A stretch of DNA of 64,000 nucleotides, taken from assembly GCF_006716445.1 (NCBI RefSeq), contig NZ_VFPA01000004.1, positions 124,001 through 188,000 of the forward strand, given 5' to 3'. A model generated the notes under the pieces. It saw nothing but the letters and a program-made list of their open reading frames with translations. It was not told the origin of the DNA and made no database searches. Every line of letters begins with the position of its first letter. Position 1 is the first letter of the stretch. The translations under genes and the position numbers were made by a program. The stretch is from Pseudonocardia kunmingensis. Its GTDB lineage: Bacteria; Actinomycetota; Actinomycetes; Mycobacteriales; Pseudonocardiaceae. Shown piece by piece: positions 9,260 to 16,385 of the stretch.

Positions 9260-10437
9260 GGCGCGGGTTCCGGCCGCGGGCCGGCCTCCAGGCGGTCGCG
9301 CGCGGCGCTGCGCTCGCCGCTGCGCATGCCGCGGATCGCCTCGTTGATCGTGTCGATGTCGACGACGCCCGCGTAGGCGCCGGACTCGTCGACGACCACG
9401 GCCGTGCTGTACCGCGCGGTGATCATCTCGTTGAGGGTGTCGCTCAGCGTGGCGTGCGGCGTCACGACGGCCACCGGCAGGCCCGTCTCCGAGAGCCGGG
9501 GCCCGTCTGCCCGGCCCAGGTGGTCCGCGCCGACCCAGCTGCGCGGGCGGCGCCGGTCATCGAGGACGAGCAGGCACCCGCGGTCGGTGGCCAGCAGCGC
9601 GCGGCGCGCCTGCTCCGCGTCCGTGCCGTCGTCGACGGTGGGCCACACCCCCAGCTCGATGTCACGCACCCGCGACAGCGACAGGCGCTTGAGCGAGGCG
9701 CCGCGGCCGATGAAGTCGGCGACGAAGTCGTCGGCCGGGTCGACCAGGATGCGCTCGGGCGTGTCGTACTGGGCGACGTGCGAGCCCTCGCGCAGGATCG
9801 CGATCCGGTCCCCCATCTTGATCGCCTCGTCGATGTCGTGGGTGACGAACACGATCGTCTTCTTGATCTCCGACTGGAGCCGGAGGAACTCGTTCTGCAG
9901 CCGGTCGCGGGTGATCGGGTCGATCGCGCCGAACGGCTCGTCCATCAGCATGACATCGGGGTCGGCGCTCATCGCCCGCGCGACGCCGATGCGCTGGCGC
10001 TGGCCGCCGGACAACTGCTTGGGGTACCGGTCGCGGTAGGTCGCCGGGTCCATCCCGACCGTCTCGATCAGCTCGTCCACGCGCTTCGCGATCCGGGCCT
10101 TGTCCCACTTGAGCAGGCGCGGGACGGTGGCGATGTTCTCGGCGATCGTCTGGTGCGGGAACAGCCCGATCTGTTGGATGACGTAGCCGATGCGGCGGCG
10201 CAGCCGGTCCGCGTCGACGCGCGTGACGTCCTCGTCGTCGAGGAAGATGCGGCCCGACGTCGGCTCGATCAGGCGGTTGATGAGCTTCATCGTCGTGGTC
10301 TTGCCGCACCCCGAGGGCCCGACGAAGATCACGATCTCGCCCTCGGGGATCTCCAGCGAGAGGTCGTCCACCGCGGGCTGCTGCTGCCCGGGGAAGCGCT
10401 TGGTGAGGTGCTCGAGGCGGATCTTCGTCCGGCTCAT
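9256..10437 (-). CDS. opuCA: Osmoprotectant ABC transporter ATP-binding protein with C-terminal CBS domains
   Basis: 393 residues. The ABC domain (1-240) has Walker A GPSGCGKTT, the Q-loop in YVIQQIGLFPHQT, signature LSGGQRQR, Walker B VMLMDEPFGAIDP and the switch His in VFVTHD. The C-terminal third (about 265-380) contains CBS-type repeats (GCLLVLDDRRRPRSWVGADH; ARYSTAVVVDESGAYAGVVDID). In OpuA/OpuC homologues the CBS region senses ionic strength or nucleotides and gates transport, which fits osmotic control. The gene overlaps both neighbouring permease genes by ATGA, so the operon order is permease-ATPase-permease-binding protein. Confidence 0.93.
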   Translation of the reverse strand: MSRTKIRLEHLTKRFPGQQQPAVDDLSLEIPEGEIVIFVGPSGCGKTTTMKLINRLIEPTSGRIFLDDEDVTRVDADRLRRRIGYVIQQIGLFPHQTIAENIATVPRLLKWDKARIAKRVDELIETVGMDPATYRDRYPKQLSGGQRQRIGVARAMSADPDVMLMDEPFGAIDPITRDRLQNEFLRLQSEIKKTIVFVTHDIDEAIKMGDRIAILREGSHVAQYDTPERILVDPADDFVADFIGRGASLKRLSLSRVRDIELGVWPTVDDGTDAEQARRALLATDRGCLLVLDDRRRPRSWVGADHLGRADGPRLSETGLPVAVVTPHATLSDTLNEMITARYSTAVVVDESGAYAGVVDIDTINEAIRGMRSGERSAARDRLEAGPRPEPAP

Positions 10438-11093
10438 CGGATCCCCCGCGAGGTCGTCAGTCGGTTGAGCAGGACGTAGAGCAGGTCGAACAGCACGGCG
10501 AGCACGACCACGCCGAGGGTGCCTCCCAGCACGAGGTTCACCGCGTTCGGGCTGCTCAGCCGGGACAGCCCGGCGAAGATGTCGTTGCCGAGGCCGGGGC
10601 CCTGGATGTAGGCCCCGATCGCGGTGATCCCGAGCGTGATCAGGGTCGAGACGCGCATCCCGGTGAGGATCACCGGCCACGCGAGCGGCAGCTCGATCCG
10701 CAGCAGGCGGTGCAGGCGCCCCATGCCCATGCCTCGCGCGGACTCGACGACCGCCGGGTCCACCTCCCGCAGCCCCACGACCGTGTTCGCCACGATGGGC
10801 AGCAGCGAGTACATCACCAGCGCGACGACGACGGACGTCGTGCCGATGCCGAAGATGTTGATGAACAGCCCGAACAGCGCGAGCGACGGGATCGTCAGGA
10901 ACACCGACGTCGTGGCGACGACGAGCTGGCGCCACCGCGGCCGCGAGTAGGTGGCCGTCCCGAGCGCCACACCGACGACGGTGGCGAGGAGCACGGCCGT
11001 GATCGTGACGAGCGCGTGCTCGATGCCCAGCTCGAGCAGGTCGTCCCAGCGGGAGGAGAGGTAGTCGAGGAAGTTCACGCCGCGACCCGGCAT
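10434..11093 (-). CDS. Osmoprotectant ABC transporter permease (OpuCD type), first gene of the operon
   Basis: 219 residues with about five or six membrane segments and the EAA-loop NTVVGLREVDPAVVESARGMGMGRLHRLLRIELPLAWPVILTG. The IQGPGLGNDIFAGL segment is typical of OpuC/ProW permeases. The ATG at 11093 (MPGRGVNFLDYL) is preferred over one 26 codons upstream because the extra N-terminus is Pro/Arg-rich and unlike the family. An AGGAG lies about 14 bases before it, somewhat far, and a GTG at 11078 is a possible alternative. It is divergent from the betaine-homocysteine methyltransferase-like gene, and the 239-bp gap between them (11094-11332) should hold both promoters. Confidence 0.88.
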   Translation of the reverse strand: MPGRGVNFLDYLSSRWDDLLELGIEHALVTITAVLLATVVGVALGTATYSRPRWRQLVVATTSVFLTIPSLALFGLFINIFGIGTTSVVVALVMYSLLPIVANTVVGLREVDPAVVESARGMGMGRLHRLLRIELPLAWPVILTGMRVSTLITLGITAIGAYIQGPGLGNDIFAGLSRLSSPNAVNLVLGGTLGVVVLAVLFDLLYVLLNRLTTSRGIR

Positions 11094-11332
11094 GCGCGGC
11101 GACGGGACTCCTGCACGACCACCTCCTGATCGACTCGTCCGGGGACTCTGACATGGCCTCGGCGGAGGCACAACCGGAGTGTCCGAGCGGCAACGCAGTC
11201 GAGACCTGCGGTGATGCGGCCGATGTCACACCGGAGCGGCCCCGACGGGTTACGGGATCCGGGTACGGGGAAGTGCTCCATCGGCGGGCCACCCGCCCCC
11301 GATGCTCCCGGAGATCGACGCGGAGGTGCTCC

Positions 11333-12388
11333 ATGACCGCGTCCCCTTCCGCGGCCCGCGGCCTGGCCGCCCGCCTCGCCGACGGCCCCGTGATCTGCGC
11401 GGAGGGCTACCTGTTCGAGCTCGAGCGCCGCGGTTACCTGCAAGCGGGCGCCTTCGTCCCGGAGGTCGTGCTCGAACACCCCGAGCGGGTCACCGCACTG
11501 CACGAGGAGTTCGTGCACGCGGGCTCGGACGTCGTCGAGGCCTTCACCTACTACACCCATCGGGAGAAGCTGCGCGTCATCGGCGCGGTCGACCTGCTCG
11601 AGCCGCTGAACCGGGAGGCGCTCGCGCTCGCGAGCCGCGTGGCCGCCGACACCGGCACCCTGCTCGCCGGCAACATCTGCAACACCAACGTCTACGACCC
11701 CGCGGACCCGGCGTCCGCCGACCGCGCCCGGGCGATGTTCACCGAACAGGTCGGGTGGGCCGCGGAGGCCGGCGTCGACTACGTCATCGGTGAGACCTTC
11801 GGCTTCCTCGGCGAGGCCCTCGTCGCACTGGAGGTCGTCCGCGAGGCGGGCCTGCCCGCCGTCATCACGATGAACCTGCACGAGGCGCCGCGCACCCGGG
11901 AGGGCACGGAGCTCCCGGAGGCGATGCGGCGCCTGGCCGACGCCGGAGCGAGCGTCGTCGGGCTCAACTGCGGACGCGGCCCGGCCACGATGCTGCCGCT
12001 GCTCGCCGAGCTGGTCGACGCCGTCCCCGTCCCGGTCGCGGCCCTGCCGGTGCCCTACCGGACCGACGCCGCTCACCCCCACTTCCAGGCCCTCGTCGAC
12101 GAGGCCTACCCGGGCCTCCCCTCCGGGCGACCGTTCCCCACCGCGCTCGACCCCTTCACCTGCAACCGCTACGAGATCGCCGACTTCGCCCGCGCGGCCA
12201 CCGACGCGGGCGCGCACTACCTCGGGTTGTGCTGCGGGGCCGCGCCGCACCACGTCAGGGCGATGGCCGAGGCGCTGGGCCGCACCCCGCCGGCCAGCCG
12301 CTACTCCGAGGACATGTCACGGCACGTCTACTTCGGGTCCGATCCGACCCTCGCCCGGCTCAACCTCGAGTACGGCCGCACCCTCTGA
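11333..12388 (+). CDS. Betaine-homocysteine S-methyltransferase-like protein
   Basis: 351 residues, a zinc-dependent homocysteine methyltransferase TIM barrel. The zinc ligands of the family are in place: Cys213 in VVGLNCGRGP and the Cys300-Cys301 pair in YLGLCCGAAPHHVRAMAE. The spacing and the HHVR continuation, plus the C-terminal segment after the CC motif (RYSEDMSRHVYFGSDP), resemble betaine-homocysteine methyltransferases more than the S-methylmethionine enzyme MmuM. The predicted reaction is transfer of a methyl group from glycine betaine (or a related donor) to homocysteine, giving methionine and dimethylglycine. The start has a ribosome site (GGAGGTGCTCC-ATG). Being divergent from a betaine importer supports betaine as donor; this is inference and other methyl donors remain possible. 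Confidence 0.8.
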   Translation: MTASPSAARGLAARLADGPVICAEGYLFELERRGYLQAGAFVPEVVLEHPERVTALHEEFVHAGSDVVEAFTYYTHREKLRVIGAVDLLEPLNREALALASRVAADTGTLLAGNICNTNVYDPADPASADRARAMFTEQVGWAAEAGVDYVIGETFGFLGEALVALEVVREAGLPAVITMNLHEAPRTREGTELPEAMRRLADAGASVVGLNCGRGPATMLPLLAELVDAVPVPVAALPVPYRTDAAHPHFQALVDEAYPGLPSGRPFPTALDPFTCNRYEIADFARAATDAGAHYLGLCCGAAPHHVRAMAEALGRTPPASRYSEDMSRHVYFGSDPTLARLNLEYGRTL

Positions 12389-12395
12389 CGGTGCC

Positions 12396-12818
12396 TCAGC
12401 CCTCGTGGTCCCGCAGGGCCGCGAGGAAGGTGCGGAGATCGGCCGGACCGGCGACGGCGATGGCATGGACCCTCCGCAGGTCCAGCTGCCCGTAGCCGTG
12501 CACGACGAGGTTGCGGAACCCGGCGGCACGCGCGAGGCGCTGGGCGAGCTCGTCCGCGATGACGCCGGCATCGGCGAGCTGCCGGAAGGCGTCGGCATAG
12601 GTCGGTGGGCTGCCGAGCCCGAGGCGCACGCACGTCGACACCGCGAGGTCGATCACAACCTGCACCGCCTGCCACAGGTGCAGCACCACCGTGTCCGTCG
12701 CCGACGTCAGGGGGCGCAGGTCAGCAGGGTCGCCCGGGAGGTGCTCGGCCACGCGGTCGAGGTGGCGGACCACGGCGGCGGCCCGCTCGGCCAGCAGCTC
12801 CCGGTCGATGGTGCTCAT
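12396..12818 (-). CDS. hepT: HepT-like HEPN domain toxin RNase
   Basis: 140 residues, alpha-helical DUF86/HepT family. The HEPN catalytic signature R-x4-H is visible as RNLVVHGY near residue 110; the Tyr two positions after the His is the residue that MntA-type partners AMPylate in characterised HepT/MntA systems. Unmodified HepT proteins are ribonucleases. The ATG at 12818 overlaps the stop of the nucleotidyltransferase gene just upstream (ATGA), giving the canonical antitoxin-toxin order MntA-HepT. It converges with the betaine methyltransferase-like gene (8 bp apart). Confidence 0.88.
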   Translation of the reverse strand: MSTIDRELLAERAAAVVRHLDRVAEHLPGDPADLRPLTSATDTVVLHLWQAVQVVIDLAVSTCVRLGLGSPPTYADAFRQLADAGVIADELAQRLARAAGFRNLVVHGYGQLDLRRVHAIAVAGPADLRTFLAALRDHEG

Positions 12819-13201
12819 CCCAGCGCCGCGAGGACGTCGTCCTGCGCCGCCCGGATCACCGGCCCGGCGTCGCACCAGAACCGGACGGCCTCGAGCGCGA
12901 AGTCGCGGAAGGTGTCGTCGCGCCGCTCCACGAGCACCACACCGTCGCGGGCAGCGCGGTACCGGAGCAGCGCGCTCGCCCGCCGCAGGTCGACGACGTC
13001 GACCGCATCCGTACCCAGGAGCCGCGTGAGCGCGGCCGCGAGCGCGGCGAGATCGACGGGACCGTCCGCGAGGACCCCGAAGTCCCAGTCGGAGGACGCC
13101 GCGGCATCGCCCCGCGCGCGGGAACCGTGCAGCACGAGGGCCTGGGCGCCGGACATCGCCGGATGCTCCCGCATCCGCGCGGCGATCTCCTCCGGGGTCA
13201 C
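12815..13201 (-). CDS. mntA: MntA-like nucleotidyltransferase antitoxin
   Basis: 128 residues, minimal nucleotidyltransferase. The motif GSRARGDAAASSDWDFGVL (about residues 26-44) supplies the GS...D-x-D metal-binding signature, and the third acidic position is likely in VDVVDLRRA. In the HepT/MntA family this protein neutralises the HEPN RNase by adding AMP to the Tyr of its R-x4-H-x-Y motif. It is the first gene of a two-gene operon coupled by ATGA. Such pairs are mobile and fit the accessory nature of the 6.4-15.5 kb block. Confidence 0.88.
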   Translation of the reverse strand: MTPEEIAARMREHPAMSGAQALVLHGSRARGDAAASSDWDFGVLADGPVDLAALAAALTRLLGTDAVDVVDLRRASALLRYRAARDGVVLVERRDDTFRDFALEAVRFWCDAGPVIRAAQDDVLAALG

Positions 13202-13328
13202 GACCGCAGCCTAGTTACTCATCGGACCCGGGCACGACAGCGGCGACGCCCGCGCGTCGGTGCGTTCATGGAGCTGCCCTCTCGGTCGACGAGGTCGCGC
13301 GGTTCCCGGAACAGCCGCTGCTCGTCGT

Positions 13329-14558
13329 TCAGCCTGGAGTCCACCCGGTCCCCTCCGCCGGCCCGAGCGCGCCGGAGCGGGCGAGCGCGGCGATGCGATC
13401 GTCGTCGTAGCCGAGCCCGCGCAGCACGGCACGCGTGTGCTCACCCATCCTCGGGGCCACGCGCGCGGGCATCGTGTCCGCGCCGGGCGGGCCCACCCGC
13501 ACCGGCGAGCGCAGGCTGCGCACCCGCCCGAAGCGCGGGTGCTCGGTCTCGGCGACCAGCTCCCGCTCGAGCGTGTGCGGATCGGCCAGCGCCTCGCTCA
13601 CGTCGTGCACGGGCGCGCAGGGCACCGCCGCTGCGTACAGGTCGGCGAGCCAGTCGGCGACGGTCCGCGCGCGGAAGGCCTCCTCCAGCAGCGCGACGAG
13701 CTCCTCGGAATGGCGGGCCCGGTCGGCGAACGTGCGGAACCGCGGGTCCTCCGCGAGTTCCGGCCGGTCGAGCACCACGGTCAGGCGCTGCCAGAACTTC
13801 TCCTTCGCGCACCCCACCACGAGCCAGCCGTCGGCCGCCTCGAACGCCTGGAACGGCACCAGCGACGGGTGCGCGGAGTGCCGCGTGCGCGTCGGCTCGT
13901 AGCCCGCCGTGAGGTGCCACGTGCCGGGGTAGGTGAGCAGGCTGACCGCGGTGTCGTAGAGGGAGAGGTCGCAGTCGGTGCCCACGCCGTCCCGGCGCGC
14001 CGCGTGCACGCCGGCCAGCAACGCGATCGCCGCGGCGAACCCGCCGCTGTAGTCGACGAGCGACAGGCCCGTCTTCTGCGGCGCCCCGCCCGGCTCCCCG
14101 GTCACCGACATCCACCCGGCGAGCGCCTGGAGCACGTAGTCGTAACCCGGCTCGCGCGACCGCGGCCCGGTCATCCCGAACCCGGTGAGCGAGCAGCAGA
14201 CGATCCGCGGGTTCACCGCGGCGAGGTCGGTGTAGCGGATGCCGAGCTTCTCCGGCACGTCGCCGCGCAGGTTGGAGAACACGGCATCGGCGCTGCGAAC
14301 CAGGTCGTGGAAGACCTCGCGGCCCTCCGGGGTGCGGATGTCGAGCACCACCGAGGACTTGTCGCGGTTGAACGACTCGAAGAACAGGGAGTCGCCGCCC
14401 TCGGCGTAGGGCGGGACGTGCCGCCCGACGTCCCCGCCCGCCGCGGGATCCTCGATCTTGATGACCTCCGCGCCGAGCTGCGCCAGGTGCATCGAGGCGA
14501 ACGGTCCGGCACCGTACTGCTCGAGCGAGACGATCCGGACGTCCTCGAGGGGTCTCAC
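13329..14558 (-). CDS. Class III (CaiB/BaiF, formyl-CoA-transferase-like) CoA-transferase
   Basis: 409 residues, the family's normal length. It contains the N-terminal LAQLGAEVIKIEDP motif, NRDKSSVVLDI, the SLTGFGMTGP stretch and the catalytic Asp at residue 169 (TGLSLVDYSGGFAAA), exactly where formyl-CoA transferase and CaiB have theirs. The enzyme moves CoA between organic acids through an aspartyl-CoA thioester. The GTG start at 14558 has a strong GGAGGA ribosome site. The substrate cannot be told from sequence. No acyl-CoA dehydrogenase or oxalyl-CoA decarboxylase lies nearby to suggest one. Confidence 0.88.
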   Translation of the reverse strand: MRPLEDVRIVSLEQYGAGPFASMHLAQLGAEVIKIEDPAAGGDVGRHVPPYAEGGDSLFFESFNRDKSSVVLDIRTPEGREVFHDLVRSADAVFSNLRGDVPEKLGIRYTDLAAVNPRIVCCSLTGFGMTGPRSREPGYDYVLQALAGWMSVTGEPGGAPQKTGLSLVDYSGGFAAAIALLAGVHAARRDGVGTDCDLSLYDTAVSLLTYPGTWHLTAGYEPTRTRHSAHPSLVPFQAFEAADGWLVVGCAKEKFWQRLTVVLDRPELAEDPRFRTFADRARHSEELVALLEEAFRARTVADWLADLYAAAVPCAPVHDVSEALADPHTLERELVAETEHPRFGRVRSLRSPVRVGPPGADTMPARVAPRMGEHTRAVLRGLGYDDDRIAALARSGALGPAEGTGWTPG

Positions 14559-14679
14559 CGCGCCTCCTCCCGCTGTCCGGCGGACCCAGCCGACCACCCC
14601 GCGCGCCGGATGTCCAGCACGGCGAACCCGGGTGCGGTGCCGTGGACGGGATGATTCGATCGGCCGGGTGGAGACGCCC

Positions 14680-15504
14680 GTGAGGTTCGGACCGAAGATC
14701 GACGCGCTCGGGGCGTTCACCAGGGACCGGGCAGTGCTCCTGGGCCTCGTGCGCCGCCTCACCGCGGACGAGTGGCAGCGCCCCACCGCCGCGGCGCCGT
14801 GGCGGGTCCGGGACGTGGTGGCGCACCTCGTCGGCGACGACCTCAACCGGCTGTCCCGCACCCGGGACGCGCACAGCGGGCCCGGCCCGCGCGCAGGCGA
14901 GGCGCTGGCACCGTTCGTCCACCGCATCAACGACGAGTGGGTGCGGGTCGCGCAGCGGCTGAGCGGGCGGGTGCTGACCGACCTGCTCGCGCACACCTCG
15001 CCCCAGGTGCTCGCGATGTGGGGCGCGCTCGACCCGGAGGCGATGACCGAGGGGGTGTCGTGGGCGGGCCCGGGCCCGGCGCCGGTGTGGCTGGACCTCG
15101 CGCGCGACTTCACCGAGTACTGGGTGCACCAGCAGCAGATCCGGGACGCCACCGGCCGCCCGGACCCCGGGGACCCCGCCGTGCTGCACACGGTGCTCGA
15201 CACGTTCCTGCGGGCGGTCCCGCACACCCTGTCCACGCACCCTCGCCCCGACGGCGAGACCCTCGGCCTCACCGTCGACGGCCCGGCGGGCGGGCGGTGG
15301 ACGTGGCGCTGCGACGGGCGGCGGTGGCACTGGGCCGCACCCTCCACCCCGCCCGGGACGCTCCTGGCCTTCCCCGGGCCGGAGCCGCTGTGGCGGCTGT
15401 GCGTGCGGATGGTCGAACCGGACGAGGCGCGGCGGGCGGTAGCGGTGTCCGGCGACGACGCGCTGGCCGCGGCGTTCCTGCAGATCGTCTCGATCATCCG
15501 CTGA
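14680..15504 (+). CDS. Maleylpyruvate isomerase-like / DinB-fold metalloenzyme (mycothiol-dependent family)
   Basis: About 274 residues. The N-terminal half has the MDMPI signature LTADEWQRPTAAAPWRVRDVVAHLVGDD, where the His of AHL is a metal ligand. A second ligand region is EYWVHQQQIRDATG, with the usual Glu and His spacing. The C-terminal half (from about residue 185) looks like the MDMPI C-terminal domain. Members use mycothiol as thiol cofactor or have unknown substrates. A GTG at 14680 is used as start because GGTGGAG precedes it; an in-frame GTG at 14668 is the alternative. The gene is divergent from the CoA-transferase and converges with ksgA. Confidence 0.7.
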   Translation: MRFGPKIDALGAFTRDRAVLLGLVRRLTADEWQRPTAAAPWRVRDVVAHLVGDDLNRLSRTRDAHSGPGPRAGEALAPFVHRINDEWVRVAQRLSGRVLTDLLAHTSPQVLAMWGALDPEAMTEGVSWAGPGPAPVWLDLARDFTEYWVHQQQIRDATGRPDPGDPAVLHTVLDTFLRAVPHTLSTHPRPDGETLGLTVDGPAGGRWTWRCDGRRWHWAAPSTPPGTLLAFPGPEPLWRLCVRMVEPDEARRAVAVSGDDALAAAFLQIVSIIR

Positions 15505-15511
15505 TCGCGGA

Positions 15512-16366
15512 TCAGCGCACCGCGGCGAGGCGCGCGAAGTCCTCCACGCCGAGCGTCTCCGCGCGGGCCAGCGGGTCGATGCCGGCCGCGCGCAACGCTG
15601 CCTCGGCGGCGGCGGGCGAGCCCGCCCACGCGGCGAGCCCCGAGCGCAGCGCCTTGCGACGCTGCGCGAACGCGGCGTCGATCAGCCGGAACACCGCCTC
15701 CCGGTCGCCGGGGGGCGGATCGCGGCGGACGAAGGCGAGCAGCCCGGAGTCGACGTTCGGGACGGGCCAGAACACCGCCCGGGGCACCGGGCCGGCCCGC
15801 CGGGCGGCGGCGAACCAGGCCAGCTTCGCGCTCGGCACCCCGTACGCCCGGCTGCCCGGCGCCGCGGCCAGCCGCTCGGCGACCTCGGACTGCACCATCA
15901 CCAGCCCGCGCCGCAGCCGCGGCAGCTCCGCGAGCAGGTGCAGCACGACCGGCACGCCGACGTTGTAGGGCAGGTTCGCGACGAGCGCCGTCGGCTCGGG
16001 CGCCGGCAGGTCCGCGGCCCGCAGCCGCAACGCGTCGGCCGCGGTCACGCTGAGCCGCGAGGCGAGCGTCGGCGCCCGGTCGACCGCGGTGGCCGGAAGC
16101 CTGGCCGCGAGCACCGGGTCGATCTCCACGGCGTGCACCGCCCGGACGGCGGGCAGCAGGGCCAGCGTCAACGACCCGAGGCCGGGTCCCACCTCCACCG
16201 CGACGTCGTCCGGCTCGAGCTCCGCCGACCGGACGATGCGCCGCACCGTGTTCGGGTCGTGCACGAAGTTCTGCCCGAGCCGCTTCGTGGGCCGCACGGC
16301 CAGCTCGGCGGCCAGCGCCCGCACCTCCGCGGGGCCGAGCAGCCGCGACCCACCGTCGTCCGTCAC
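15512..16366 (-). CDS. rsmA: 16S rRNA (adenine1518-N6/adenine1519-N6)-dimethyltransferase
   Basis: 284 residues (KsgA). Visible signatures are RPTKRLGQNFVHDPNTVRRIV at the N-terminus, the SAM-binding motif VEVGPGLGSLTLAL, and the catalytic NLPYNVGVPVV that positions the adenine. The enzyme dimethylates two adjacent adenines near the 3' end of 16S rRNA during small-subunit maturation. It follows the rpfB-like gene by 19 bp on the same strand, as in mycobacteria (rpfB-ksgA-ispE), but ispE is no longer next to it. GTG start. Confidence 0.95.
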   Translation of the reverse strand: MTDDGGSRLLGPAEVRALAAELAVRPTKRLGQNFVHDPNTVRRIVRSAELEPDDVAVEVGPGLGSLTLALLPAVRAVHAVEIDPVLAARLPATAVDRAPTLASRLSVTAADALRLRAADLPAPEPTALVANLPYNVGVPVVLHLLAELPRLRRGLVMVQSEVAERLAAAPGSRAYGVPSAKLAWFAAARRAGPVPRAVFWPVPNVDSGLLAFVRRDPPPGDREAVFRLIDAAFAQRRKALRSGLAAWAGSPAAAEAALRAAGIDPLARAETLGVEDFARLAAVR

Positions 16367-16385
16367 GCCGCCAGCTTGCCGTGGC

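Noticed and set aside
14458..14667. Longer N-terminus for the isomerase-like gene
   Set aside because: The extra codons overlap the CoA-transferase gene antisense, are Arg/Cys-rich and unlike the family; the GTGs at 14668 or 14680 fit the domain start.
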